A stretch of DNA of 17,338 nt from JAVJUS01 sp040220455 (GTDB lineage: Bacteria; Pseudomonadota; Alphaproteobacteria; DSM-16000; Inquilinaceae). Positions 1 through 7,025 of this stretch are shown piece by piece. The notes under the pieces are model-generated. The model was given only the letters and a program-made list of their open reading frames with translations. It did not search any database and had not been told where the DNA came from. The first letter of the stretch is position 1. Every line of letters starts with the position of its first letter. A program made the position numbers and the translations under genes. The stretch spans positions 1 to 17,338 of the forward strand of contig JAVJUS010000048.1 of the NCBI GenBank assembly GCA_040220455.1. Reading direction: 5' to 3'.

Positions 1-155
1 CCGCCGGCCGCCGCCGCCGCCCGCGCCGCCGCCTCGGCCAGCGCGGCCGGGTCGGCGGGCGCGACCAGGTCCGGCCAGCGTGGATCCTCGACCGCCACGT
101 CGATCTCGAAGCCGGCCTCCGGCCCGCCGTCCTCCGCCGCGGGTATCGCGGTCAT
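1..155 (-). CDS. ybeY: Endoribonuclease YbeY (16S rRNA maturation), N-terminal fragment
   Basis: Only the first 51 or so codons lie in the window; the gene continues past the left edge, so the catalytic HxxxHxxxxxH zinc motif of the family is not visible. The visible part contains IDVAVEDPRWPDL, which matches the usual opening of alphaproteobacterial YbeY, followed by an Ala-rich helix. The ATG overlaps the stop codon of the upstream phoH-like gene as ATGA, so the two are probably translationally coupled. YbeY is a single-strand endoribonuclease acting in 16S rRNA 3' maturation and ribosome quality control, and phoH/ybeZ-ybeY is a well-known gene pair. The identification rests on this context plus the short N-terminal match. 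Confidence 0.85.
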   Translation of the reverse strand, partial: MTAIPAAEDGGPEAGFEIDVAVEDPRWPDLVAPADPAALAEAAARAAAAAG

Positions 156-1207
156 CCCGTCCCCCCCGCGCCACGCCCGCGGGCCGGCGCCGGGTCGGGC
201 GCCGCGGTCCGGGCGTCGAGTGCCTCGTAGGCGCGCACGATGCGAGTGACCATCGGATGGCGGACCACGTCGCCGTCGCTGAAGCGCACGACCGCCGTGC
301 CCTCGACCCCGTCCAGGATGTCGACCGCCTCGCGCAGGCCGGAGCGCACGCCGGCGGGCAGATCGGTCTGGCTGATGTCGCCGGTCACCGCCATGCGGCT
401 GTTCTCCCCCATCCGGGTCAGGAACATCCGCATCTGCATGGAGGTCGTGTTCTGCGCCTCGTCGAGGATGATGAAGGCGTTGGCGAGCGTGCGCCCGCGC
501 ATGAAGGCGAGCGGCGCGACCTCGATCGTCCCGGTCTCCAGGTGACGGGCCACCTGCTCGCCCGGCAGCATGTCGTAGAGCGCGTCGTAGAGCGGCCGCA
601 GATAGGGATCCACCTTCTCGCGCAGATCGCCAGGCAGGAAGCCCAGCTTCTCCCCCGCCTCGACCGCCGGGCGCGACAGGATCAGCCGGTCGACCCGGCC
701 GTCGGCCAGCAGCTCGACCGCCCGCGCGACCGCCAGATAGGTCTTGCCCGTGCCCGCCGGCCCGAGACCGAAGACCAGCTCGCTTTCCGCCAGGGCGTCG
801 ATGTAGTGGCCCTGGGTGACCGTGCGTGGCGAGATCAGCCGGCGGCGCGTGCGCACCGCGTGCTCCGGGCGCTGCAGGCGCTCGAGCGCCGGGCGCGCCC
901 GGCCGCCGTCGCCCGTCCCGCCATCGCCGGCCGGGGCCACCTCCGACAGACGCACCGCGGCGTCGATCTCCGCCGGACCGACGGCGAGATCGCGGGTCAG
1001 CCGCTCGTAGAGCGAGTCGAGCACCTTGCGCGCGCGCTCGACCGCGTCCTCGCCGCCGCCGACGATGCGCACCCGGTTGCCGCGCGAGACCAGGGTCACG
1101 CCCAGCAGATGCTCGATCCGCTTGAGGTGGCGGTCGTGCTCGCCATAGAGCAGCGGCACGAGTCGGTTGTCGTCGAAGACGAGCTCGATCCCGTCGCCCG
1201 CCGTCAC
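152..1207 (-). CDS. ybeZ: PhoH-like ATPase (YbeZ), partner of YbeY
   Basis: 351 residues, the usual length for PhoH/YbeZ. An N-terminal KH-like segment (residues 5-75, with YGEHDRHLKRIE) is followed by a PhoH P-loop NTPase domain. Walker A is GPAGTGKT at residues 149-156, Walker B is FIILDEAQ at 245-252, and the family signature LSRPAVEAGEKLGFLPG sits near 177-193. It starts with GTG, and that codon overlaps the miaB stop as GTGA; its own stop overlaps the ybeY start as ATGA. The N-terminus aligns with the family start, so GTG is preferred over anything internal. The protein is cytoplasmic and thought to work with YbeY in rRNA processing. The last 15 or so residues are a Pro/Ala/Gly-rich tail with no recognised motif. 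Confidence 0.95.
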   Translation of the reverse strand: MTAGDGIELVFDDNRLVPLLYGEHDRHLKRIEHLLGVTLVSRGNRVRIVGGGEDAVERARKVLDSLYERLTRDLAVGPAEIDAAVRLSEVAPAGDGGTGDGGRARPALERLQRPEHAVRTRRRLISPRTVTQGHYIDALAESELVFGLGPAGTGKTYLAVARAVELLADGRVDRLILSRPAVEAGEKLGFLPGDLREKVDPYLRPLYDALYDMLPGEQVARHLETGTIEVAPLAFMRGRTLANAFIILDEAQNTTSMQMRMFLTRMGENSRMAVTGDISQTDLPAGVRSGLREAVDILDGVEGTAVVRFSDGDVVRHPMVTRIVRAYEALDARTAAPDPAPARGRGAGGTG

Positions 1208-2736
1208 GAAGCGCCCGCCTCGGCCGGCGTCGCCACGGCCGCGCCCGCGGCCGCGCCGTTCGCTCCGCCCGCCAGGGCCCGGCCGGTCAGGCTGACCGCG
1301 TGGGCGGCGGTGATCTGGACCTCGACGATCGCGCCGATGGCGGCGGCCGGGTCGGCGAGGTGGGCCTGGCCGTCGCCGGGCTCGACCGTCACCGCCTGCA
1401 TGAAGGGGCTGCGCCCGACTGCCTGGCCCGGCTTGCGGCCCGCGCGCTCCAGCAGGACGGGCAGCCGGCGGCCCCGCATGCCGGCGTTGAAGGCCTCCTG
1501 CCGCGCGGCGACGAGCTGCTGCAGCCCGGCCAGGCGCTCGGCCTTGACCGTCTCGGCCACCTGGCCGGGCAGCGCCGCGGCGGGGGTGCCCGGACGGGCG
1601 GAATACTTGAAGGTATAGGCCTGGGCGTAGCCGATCTCCTCGACCAGCCGCAGGGTGGCGGCGTGGTCGGCGTCGGTTTCCCCGGGAAAGCCGACGATCA
1701 GGTCGGTGCCGAGCGCCAGGTCCGGCCGCGCCTCGCGGAGGCGCCCCACGACGCGGCGGTAGTCGTCGGCCGTGTGGCGCCGGTTCATCGCCGCCAGCAT
1801 CCGGTCGGAGCCCGACTGCACCGGCAGGTGCAGGAAGGGCATGAGCCCGGGCAGGTCGCGATGGGCGGCGACCAGCTCGTCGTCCACGTCGCGCGGGTGC
1901 GAGGTCGTGTAACGCAGCCGCTCGACGCCCTCGATCTCCGCCAGCGCGCGCAGCAGGCGACCGAGCCCCCAGACCCGGCCGTCGGGGCCATCGCCGTGAT
2001 AGGCGTTGACGTTCTGGCCGAGCAGCACGAGCTCTCGGCTGCCGCCGGCGACGAGGCGACGCGCCTCCGCCAGGATGGCGGCGGCCGGGCGGGACATCTC
2101 CGCCCCGCGGGTATAGGGCACGACGCAGAAGGTGCAGAACTTGTCGCAGCCCTCCTGGATCGACAGGAAGGCGGACGGGCCGCGCGGCGCCTGTTCTTCC
2201 GGAAGGTGGTCGAACTTCGACTCCGGCGGGAAGTCGGTCGCCAGCACCCGGCCGCCGGCGCGCGCCGCCCGGGCAACCATCTCGGGCAGGGCGTGATAGG
2301 CCTGCGGGCCGAAGACCATGTCGACATAGGGCGCGCGCTCGAGGATCTCCTCGCCCTCCGCCTGGGCGACGCAGCCGGCCACGGCGATGGTCATGTGCCC
2401 GCCGTCGGCGGCACGCTCCTCCTTCAGGGGGCGCAGGCGGCCGAGCTCGGAGAACACCTTCTCCGTCGCCTTCTCGCGGATATGGCAGGTGTTGAGGATG
2501 ACCATGTCGGCCTCGGCCGGGTCCTCGGTCGGCCGGAAGCCGAGCGGCGCCAGGACGTCCGCCATCCGGGCGGAGTCGTAGACGTTCATCTGGCAGCCCC
2601 AGGTCTTGACGAACAGGCGTTTCGCGGCCGGGCCGGTCGCCGCGGTCGGGCTCCCCGAGGCCGCGGGTCGCGCCGCTTCACCGCTTGTCGTCTCGCCCCT
2701 GGTCGTCTTTTCCGTCGCCGTCATGCCGTCCGTCAT
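1204..2736 (-). CDS. miaB: tRNA-2-methylthio-N6-dimethylallyladenosine synthase MiaB
   Basis: Radical-SAM methylthiotransferase that adds the 2-methylthio group to i6A37 of tRNAs reading UNN codons. From the chosen ATG it has 510 residues. The N-terminal methylthiotransferase domain carries the three cysteines of the auxiliary cluster (C48 in KTWGCQMN, C84 in LNTCHIREKA, C122 in AGCVAQAE). The radical-SAM motif CxxxCxxC is at C197, C201 and C204 (CDKFCTFC), and a TRAM-like region lies near the C-terminus. About 38 low-complexity residues precede the conserved core and about 30 Ala/Gly-rich residues follow it, making the protein longer than typical (about 440-480). ATG 2736 was chosen because the frame further upstream runs into the preceding acyltransferase gene; ATG 2724 is an alternative. 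A perfect 10-bp palindrome (2746-2755) lies just upstream. The stop overlaps the phoH start. Confidence 0.96.
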   Translation of the reverse strand: MTDGMTATEKTTRGETTSGEAARPAASGSPTAATGPAAKRLFVKTWGCQMNVYDSARMADVLAPLGFRPTEDPAEADMVILNTCHIREKATEKVFSELGRLRPLKEERAADGGHMTIAVAGCVAQAEGEEILERAPYVDMVFGPQAYHALPEMVARAARAGGRVLATDFPPESKFDHLPEEQAPRGPSAFLSIQEGCDKFCTFCVVPYTRGAEMSRPAAAILAEARRLVAGGSRELVLLGQNVNAYHGDGPDGRVWGLGRLLRALAEIEGVERLRYTTSHPRDVDDELVAAHRDLPGLMPFLHLPVQSGSDRMLAAMNRRHTADDYRRVVGRLREARPDLALGTDLIVGFPGETDADHAATLRLVEEIGYAQAYTFKYSARPGTPAAALPGQVAETVKAERLAGLQQLVAARQEAFNAGMRGRRLPVLLERAGRKPGQAVGRSPFMQAVTVEPGDGQAHLADPAAAIGAIVEVQITAAHAVSLTGRALAGGANGAAAGAAVATPAEAGAS

Positions 2737-2804
2737 CGCCGGTCCGGGATATCCCTGGTTCACCGCCCCGAGGCGCCGTGCCGCCCCGATCAAGAAGGCG
2801 GGGG

Positions 2805-3710
2805 TCACGCCGCCCGGCCTTCCCGTCGGGCCCGGCGGCGGGCGCGGGCCCGCTCCCGGCGCAGACGCCGGCGCTCGCGCCGCTCGGCCGGGTCGCCATC
2901 GCGCCCGGCCAGGGCCCGGCTCATACCATCCGCGACGCGCGCGCGGCAATGCTCGGCCAGCGCCTTGCGCGACGCGAAGTCCGCCGGCGCCACCGGATCG
3001 TGGAACTCCACGACGACCGTCAGACGACCGAGGCGGACCATCTCCCAGATATGGGACGCCAGATCCATGTCGCCATACCAGGCATAGACCGGCCGCAGCC
3101 AGCGCCCGAGCGGGATGCCGTCGAGCGCCGTGCAGGCGATGGATACGGGCTGGACCGTCACGGCAGCGGGATCGGGCCCGGCGGCCGCCTTGCCTCCGCC
3201 GACGGCGTCGGGCGTCACGCCGGCCGCGGCGAACAGCGCGCTCTTGAACGGCAGGGTCCGGTTGCCGTCGCTGGACGTGCCTTCCGGGAACAGGATCAGG
3301 TTCTCGCGCGCAGCGAGACGCGAGCGGATCTCCGTGCGCTGGGCGTCGGCGGCCGAGGGGCGGCGGTCGACGAAGACCGTGCGCTGCAGCCGGGCCAGCC
3401 AGCCGAAGAAGGGCCAGTCGCGGACCTCCCGCTTGGCGACGAAGCTGCCGGGGATGATCGCGCCCAGAACCATGATGTCGAGATAGGAGGCGTGGTTGGC
3501 GACGAACAGCGTGGGCCGGACCCCCGACGGCGTGCCACGGATTTCCAGGTCGAGGCCCAGGATGCGCGTGCAGATCCGGTGATACCAGCGCGGCAGCGCG
3601 GTGCGCAGCGGCAGGCGCAGGACGACCGCGATTGCCTGGACGGGCATCAGCACGACCGTGAAGAGGCCGTAGACCGTCAGGCGAAGCACGCCGAGCAGCG
3701 TCGATCCCAT
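2805..3710 (-). CDS. Lysophospholipid acyltransferase (PlsC/OlsA type)
   Basis: 301-residue 1-acylglycerol-3-phosphate-type acyltransferase. A membrane-associated N-terminal helix (residues 4-33) precedes the catalytic HX4D motif NHASYLD (H73, D78), a second block TVFVDRR near 111-117 and the substrate-binding block FPEGTSS at 141-147. It lies 86 bp downstream of an olsB-like gene, so it probably acylates lyso-ornithine lipid (OlsA); a conventional PlsC role in phosphatidic acid synthesis cannot be excluded, and the symbol is left empty for that reason. The start is the ATG just before MGSTLLG; the frame stays open upstream but there it is only the shadow of olsB. The last 25 or so residues are dominated by arginine (RRERRRLRRERARARRRARR), a strongly basic tail that could contact acidic membrane lipids. 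Confidence 0.9.
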   Translation of the reverse strand: MGSTLLGVLRLTVYGLFTVVLMPVQAIAVVLRLPLRTALPRWYHRICTRILGLDLEIRGTPSGVRPTLFVANHASYLDIMVLGAIIPGSFVAKREVRDWPFFGWLARLQRTVFVDRRPSAADAQRTEIRSRLAARENLILFPEGTSSDGNRTLPFKSALFAAAGVTPDAVGGGKAAAGPDPAAVTVQPVSIACTALDGIPLGRWLRPVYAWYGDMDLASHIWEMVRLGRLTVVVEFHDPVAPADFASRKALAEHCRARVADGMSRALAGRDGDPAERRERRRLRRERARARRRARREGRAA

Positions 3711-3747
3711 GTCGGCCGGCGGCGCCGCCGAAGCGCCGCCGTCCGTC

Positions 3748-3805
3748 GAAGTCGACGCCGCCGTCACGGCGGCTCGGGGCGAAGTCGACGCCGCCGTCAC
3801 TGCGG
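3748..3805. repeat. 25-bp direct repeat, 33-bp period, across the olsB stop codon
   Basis: A 20-bp unit, gaagtcgacgccgccgtcac, occurs at 3748-3767 and again exactly at 3781-3800. The match extends 5 more bases with one mismatch. The second copy (on the plus strand) contains the olsB stop codon. Because the period is 33 bp, the first copy preserves a second TGA in the same frame just beyond the real stop. It looks like a local duplication of the olsB 3' end within the 86-bp gap before the acyltransferase gene. Confidence 0.8.
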
Positions 3806-4633
3806 CGGCGGGTAGGCGAGAACGGGCCGGCGCTCCCGCCTTTCGTAGTGCTTGTAATACTTCTCGGTCACGAGGTCGGTCTTGACCACGACGCAGACAT
3901 CGGTGGTGTGGAACTGCGGGTCCACCACCGCCCCGTCGCCGACGAAGCCGCCGAGCCTCAGATAGCCCTTGATCAGCGGCGGCAGCACGGCCTGAGCCGC
4001 GCGCTGGTCGATCCGGTGCGGCGGCAGGATCGCCATCTCCGTGTGCCGCTCCGGCAGCGCCTTCACCCGGAAGGCGGGCGGCGCCAGATGGTAGTGGTAG
4101 AGATAGCTCAGCGGCAGGGCGAGGCTCTCGGTGTCGACGCCCGGGATGCTGGCGCAGCCGAACATCAGCTCGATGTCGTGCTCGAAGACGTAGGCCGCGA
4201 TTCCGCGCCACAGAAGCTGCATCGTCTGTCCGGTGCGATAGTGCGCCGACACGCAGCTCCGCCCGAGCTCCAGCAGCTCCCCCGGATAGTCGAGGATCGC
4301 GCCGATGTCGTATTCGTCGGCGGTGTAGAAGCGGCCGACCCGCGCGGCGTTGGCCCGGCGGATCAGGCGATAGGTGCCCACGACGCCCGAAGGCCCCGTG
4401 CCCTTCTCCCGGTCGATGACCAGCAGATGGTCCGCCGCGTCGTCGAAGATGTCGAAGTCGCGGCCCTCCCGCGCCATCTCCGGCGAGGGTTTGGCCGCCA
4501 TTTCCTCGTAGAACACGGAATATCGAAGCGCCTGGGCGGCCGTCACCTCGCGAGGCGATTCGGCCAGCCGGACTTCCAGGTTACCGGCACGCAGGCTCCA
4601 CCCGTGCTCGCCAACCGGATAGCTTTCCGCCAT
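3797..4633 (-). CDS. olsB: L-ornithine N(alpha)-acyltransferase OlsB (GNAT fold)
   Basis: 278 residues, resembling the OlsB/hemolysin-like GNAT family, which transfers a 3-hydroxyacyl group from acyl-ACP to ornithine to form lyso-ornithine lipid. Visible family features are the N-terminal ALRYSVFYEEM block (35-45), DHLLVIDR (69-76) followed by GTYRLIRR (87-93), the ELLELGRSCVSAHYR block (119-133) and the FGCASIPGVDTES block (158-170). The next gene downstream is a PlsC/OlsA-type acyltransferase, which fits the two-step ornithine-lipid pathway. ATG 4633 was chosen because it gives the normal family length; an ATG at 4690 would add 19 residues of unusual composition. No transmembrane helix is evident, as expected for a cytoplasmic or membrane-surface enzyme. 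Confidence 0.88.
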   Translation of the reverse strand: MAESYPVGEHGWSLRAGNLEVRLAESPREVTAAQALRYSVFYEEMAAKPSPEMAREGRDFDIFDDAADHLLVIDREKGTGPSGVVGTYRLIRRANAARVGRFYTADEYDIGAILDYPGELLELGRSCVSAHYRTGQTMQLLWRGIAAYVFEHDIELMFGCASIPGVDTESLALPLSYLYHYHLAPPAFRVKALPERHTEMAILPPHRIDQRAAQAVLPPLIKGYLRLGGFVGDGAVVDPQFHTTDVCVVVKTDLVTEKYYKHYERRERRPVLAYPPPQ

Positions 4634-4981
4634 GGGCTCCGTCGTCTTCCTGCTTCGGCGCGTGCTCGACGCCGGGCACGCCACGATCATCGGGCCGGCG
4701 CCGCCACCATGGTCGTTCGCCGCCATGGTCGTTCGGCACCGTGGTCGTCCGGTCACCGCCGGCACACGGCCACCTCGGCCGCGCCAACCGGGCGTGCGGG
4801 CCCGCCTCGGCGCGCGCCTTTTCCCGCGGCACGGCCGGCGGACCGCCCGCCCGGGAGCGCACAGCCATCACCTCTGACATCGGATTATGACAGAAAGAGA
4901 GCGCGGTTGACCACCGGCGTTCGACTTCGCCGTTCCGGATCAGGCCAGAGGCGGCCCGACTCCGGAGCGCGGCGCGCGCCC
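4634..4981. other. Intergenic region between mucR and olsB
   Basis: 348 bp without a credible gene. It holds a three-copy 16-bp repeat (separate entry). Around 4875-4895 there is a less GC-rich patch that on the minus strand reads TGTCATAAT, a possible extended -10 element for olsB transcription; no convincing -35 hexamer lies at the right distance. No hairpin followed by a T-run marks a terminator for mucR. Open frames here have no start context or recognisable family. Confidence 0.5.
4707..4752. repeat. Three-copy 16-bp tandem repeat upstream of olsB
   Basis: Units begin at 4707, 4723 and 4739. The first two share ccatggtcgttcg exactly; the third is ccgtggtcgtccg, with two changes. The tract lies 75-120 bp upstream of the chosen olsB start, in the leader or promoter region. 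Its function is unknown; it could be a set of protein-binding sites or simple slippage. Confidence 0.7.
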
Positions 4982-5395
4982 TCAGCCGGCCCTGCGCTCG
5001 CGCGTGCCCAGCCCGATCTCCTTGGCCAGCCGACTGCGCTGCTTGGCGTAGTTCGGGGCGACCATCGGGTAGTCGGAGGGCAGGCCCCAGCGCTCACGGT
5101 ACTCCTCGGGAGTCATGCCGTAGGCGGTCTTGAGATGCCGCTTGAGCATCTTGAGCTTCTTGCCGTCTTCCAGACAGATCAGATAGTCGGGCGTGATGGA
5201 CTTCTTGATCGGCACGGCTGGCTGTGGCCGGTCGGCCTGCGAGTCGCCCGCTTTGCCCACGGTCGACAGGGTTCGGTAGACCTGCTCGATCAGATTGGGC
5301 AGATCGTTGACCGCGACGGTATTGTTCCCCACATGCGCCGCCACGATTTGCGTGGTCAGCGACATCAGCTCGGGTGGCGAGACCTCATTGCTCAT
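4982..5395 (-). CDS. mucR: MucR/Ros family transcriptional regulator with degenerate zinc finger
   Basis: 137 residues, normal for MucR/Ros. The N-terminal oligomerisation segment (LTTQIVAAHVGNNTVAV, 13-29) is followed by the DNA-binding region ICLEDGKKLKMLKRHLKTAY, then TPEEYRERWGLPSDYPMVAP and SRLAKEIGLG, all diagnostic of the family. In Ros the zinc ligands follow C-x2-C-x9-H-x3/4-H. Here C74 and H87 are present, position 77 is Asp, and Ala91-Tyr92 stand where the last His is expected, so zinc binding is doubtful. Members that fold without zinc are known. The start is set at MSNEVSPPE, with AGGA upstream on the minus strand; an ATG 10 codons earlier is possible. It is divergent from the tusA-like gene. 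MucR proteins are global, H-NS-like regulators that often repress their own promoter. Confidence 0.93.
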   Translation of the reverse strand: MSNEVSPPELMSLTTQIVAAHVGNNTVAVNDLPNLIEQVYRTLSTVGKAGDSQADRPQPAVPIKKSITPDYLICLEDGKKLKMLKRHLKTAYGMTPEEYRERWGLPSDYPMVAPNYAKQRSRLAKEIGLGTRERRAG

Positions 5396-5469
5396 CGGGC
5401 TCGATCCTGATTGGCGTATGATCACACGTCATGAGAGACTTTATCCTTACATGGCAATCTTGGTTTCAC
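5396..5469. promoter_or_regulatory. Short divergent regulatory gap between mucR and the tusA-like gene
   Basis: Only 74 bp separate the two start codons, and this stretch is visibly richer in A and T than its surroundings. Both promoters must overlap here or extend into the coding sequences. It contains a TGATCA palindrome (around 5422) and several T-A steps, the kind of DNA that MucR proteins prefer. On the minus strand AGGATCGAG precedes mucR as a likely ribosome site. No -10/-35 pair is clear enough to place. Confidence 0.45.
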
Positions 5470-5742
5470 ATGTCAAAAGAGAAATTCACTGAGGAGGCAA
5501 AGGGTGCGGATTACTTCCTGGACATCACGCAAGAGGTTTGCCCGCTGACGTTTGTCCGCACGAAACTGGTGCTCGAAAGAATGGACAGCGGTTCGACCCT
5601 TGAGGTGCGGCTGAACGCGGGTGAACCTTTGACGAACGTCCCGCGCGCCGCGACCGAGCAAGGGCACACAGTCGTATCGCTCGAGCCCGAGATTCCGAGA
5701 GTCCCGGACGGAGTGCACCGCCTCGTCCTAAGACGGGGCTGA
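5470..5742 (+). CDS. TusA/SirA-family sulfurtransferase-like protein
   Basis: 90 residues with the TusA fold pattern: beta strand YFLDIT (15-20), the Cys-Pro motif EVCPLTFVRTK (22-32), a helix, strand LEVRLNAGEPLTNVP (44-58), then GHTVV. C24 corresponds to the persulfide-carrying cysteine of TusA. The usual second proline of CPxP is Thr27, a change I associate with a TusA-like subgroup in related bacteria (recalled, not searched). Such proteins carry sulfur for thiolation or cofactor pathways, but the partner here is unknown. ATG 5470 gives a normal length; ATG 5431 would add 13 residues, and neither has a strong ribosome site. The 3' end overlaps the tail of rimI by 15 bp in convergent orientation. 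The 5' half is noticeably less GC-rich than neighbouring genes. Confidence 0.82.
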   Translation: MSKEKFTEEAKGADYFLDITQEVCPLTFVRTKLVLERMDSGSTLEVRLNAGEPLTNVPRAATEQGHTVVSLEPEIPRVPDGVHRLVLRRG

Positions 5743-6219
5743 CGTCTGTTCCGTCTCTTGTGCGGGACGTATGGCCATCCGCATGACGATTGCGTCCTCG
5801 ATGATCGGTCCGGCCCTGTAATAGCCCTGTCGTCTGCCGATTTCCTCGAATCCGGCAGCGATATAAAACGCGCGCGCCCGGGTATTGCCCTCCGCGACCT
5901 CGAGATAGACCGTCCGCGCGCCGGCCGCCGTCACGCCGGCGAGCAGGGCCTGCAGCAAGCGGCGGCCATGGGCCGCACTCCGGCGGTCGGGCAGGACGGC
6001 GATCGACAGGATGTCGGCCTGGTCGGCGGCGAGCCGGGCCGCGGCATAGCCGACCGGCCGGCCGTCGCCGTCATGGGCCACCCAGGCGCCCGTTCCCGGC
6101 GTGGCGAGCAGCCGGGCGAAGGCGCCGGCGTCCCATCGCTCCTCGAAGCAGGGCGCGTGCAGGCGGGCGAGGAGATCGGCGTCGGCCTCCGTCGCCGGGC
6201 GCAGACTCCGCTCTGCCAT
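5728..6219 (-). CDS. rimI: Ribosomal-protein-alanine N-acetyltransferase (RimI-like GNAT)
   Basis: 163 residues with a single GNAT domain: RPATEADADLLARLH at the start, strand ADILSIAVLP, the acetyl-CoA motif RRSAAHGRRLLQALL, then YLEVAEGNTRARAFYIAAGF and the RRQGYYR segment typical of RimI near the C-terminus. The acetyl-CoA loop reads R-x-x-A-x-G rather than the more usual R-x-x-G-x-G. It directly follows tsaB (35 bp gap), the arrangement found in many bacteria, which supports RimI rather than another GNAT. RimI acetylates the N-terminus of ribosomal protein bS18. ATG 6219 is chosen; a GTG at 6258 that overlaps the tsaB stop as GTGA is a real alternative adding 13 residues. Neither has a clear ribosome-binding site. 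Confidence 0.88.
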   Translation of the reverse strand: MAERSLRPATEADADLLARLHAPCFEERWDAGAFARLLATPGTGAWVAHDGDGRPVGYAAARLAADQADILSIAVLPDRRSAAHGRRLLQALLAGVTAAGARTVYLEVAEGNTRARAFYIAAGFEEIGRRQGYYRAGPIIEDAIVMRMAIRPAQETEQTSAPS

Positions 6220-6254
6220 GAGCGACGCGCGCGACGGCGCCACGGGGCCGCCCG

Positions 6255-7025
6255 TCACGGCAGGATCGCCCGCGCGGCCGGAGCGGGCCGGGCATCCGGG
6301 GCGCGCAGATAGACCGGGGGCGGCGGGTCGGGCCGGGCCTCGGCCGCGCGCGCGGCGCCGAGTCGGGCGACCGTCTCCGGATCGGCGCCCGCCGACGCGG
6401 CCAGCACGATCAGCCCCGGCCGTGCGCCGATCGACGCCGCCACGACGTCGGCCGCGTCGCCGCACAGGACCAGCGGTCCGGCCGGCAGGTCGGCGGCGAT
6501 CGCCTCCGGACTGCGACAAAATGGCGCATCTTCGGAACGGACCCCGCCGAGCCCGTCGAGCCGATAGAAAGCCCCGAAGATCTCCGCCCGGCGGCTGTCG
6601 ACGACCGCCAGCAGGCGACACGGCGATTCGCCCGGACGGCTCGCCGGCTCCGCCTCCGCGTTGGCGGCGAGCCGGGCGGCGGCCATCGCCGCGTGGGCGT
6701 CCAGGGTCGACACCCCGACGATGCCGATGCCGGTCGCCAGCGCCAGGCCGCCGGCCGTCGCCAGTCCGATTCGCAGGCCCGTGAAGGCGCCGGGGCCGGT
6801 GGTCACCGCGATCAGCCCCAGGTCGTCATAGGCGATTCCGGCCGCCGCCACGGCGTCGTCGATCATGCCGACGAGCGCCTCGGCATGGCCGCGGGCCATA
6901 ACCCGGTGGTCGCGGGCGAGCGTCCGCCCATGGGCGAGCACGGCGACGCCGCAGCCCGGGCCGGCCGTGTCCAGACCCAGGACGACGGGCGCCCCGGCGC
7001 CGGCCGCAGCCGGGCGGGCGCTCAC
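6255..7025 (-). CDS. tsaB: tRNA threonylcarbamoyladenosine biosynthesis protein TsaB
   Basis: 256 residues, slightly longer than the usual 220-235. The ASKHA-fold N-terminus carries VLGLDTAGPGCGVAVL, then GHAEALVGMIDDAV and the highly conserved TTGPGAFTGLRIGLATAGG and GVSTLDAHA blocks; LLAVVDSRRAEIFGAFY follows. TsaB is the scaffold partner of TsaD in making t6A37 on ANN-decoding tRNAs. No ATG precedes the conserved start; the GTG at 7025 overlaps the stop of the upstream glucosaminidase gene as GTGA, so coupled translation is likely. The last 35 or so residues are Pro/Ala-rich with no motif. rimI follows immediately. Confidence 0.95.
   Translation of the reverse strand: MSARPAAAGAGAPVVLGLDTAGPGCGVAVLAHGRTLARDHRVMARGHAEALVGMIDDAVAAAGIAYDDLGLIAVTTGPGAFTGLRIGLATAGGLALATGIGIVGVSTLDAHAAMAAARLAANAEAEPASRPGESPCRLLAVVDSRRAEIFGAFYRLDGLGGVRSEDAPFCRSPEAIAADLPAGPLVLCGDAADVVAASIGARPGLIVLAASAGADPETVARLGAARAAEARPDPPPPVYLRAPDARPAPAARAILP

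Noticed and set aside
2746..2755. Perfect palindrome gggatatccc before miaB
   Set aside because: Only 10 bp, with no further symmetry or conservation evidence; too short to call an operator.
80..3087. Long plus-strand open frames opposite phoH, miaB and the acyltransferase gene
   Set aside because: They are antisense to well-recognised genes, have Arg/Pro/Ala-heavy composition and no family motifs; very GC-rich DNA produces such frames routinely.
3711..4211. N-terminal extension of the acyltransferase by 167 residues
   Set aside because: This part overlaps olsB in another frame and has no homology-like pattern; the ATG at 3710 precedes a normal membrane helix and family start.
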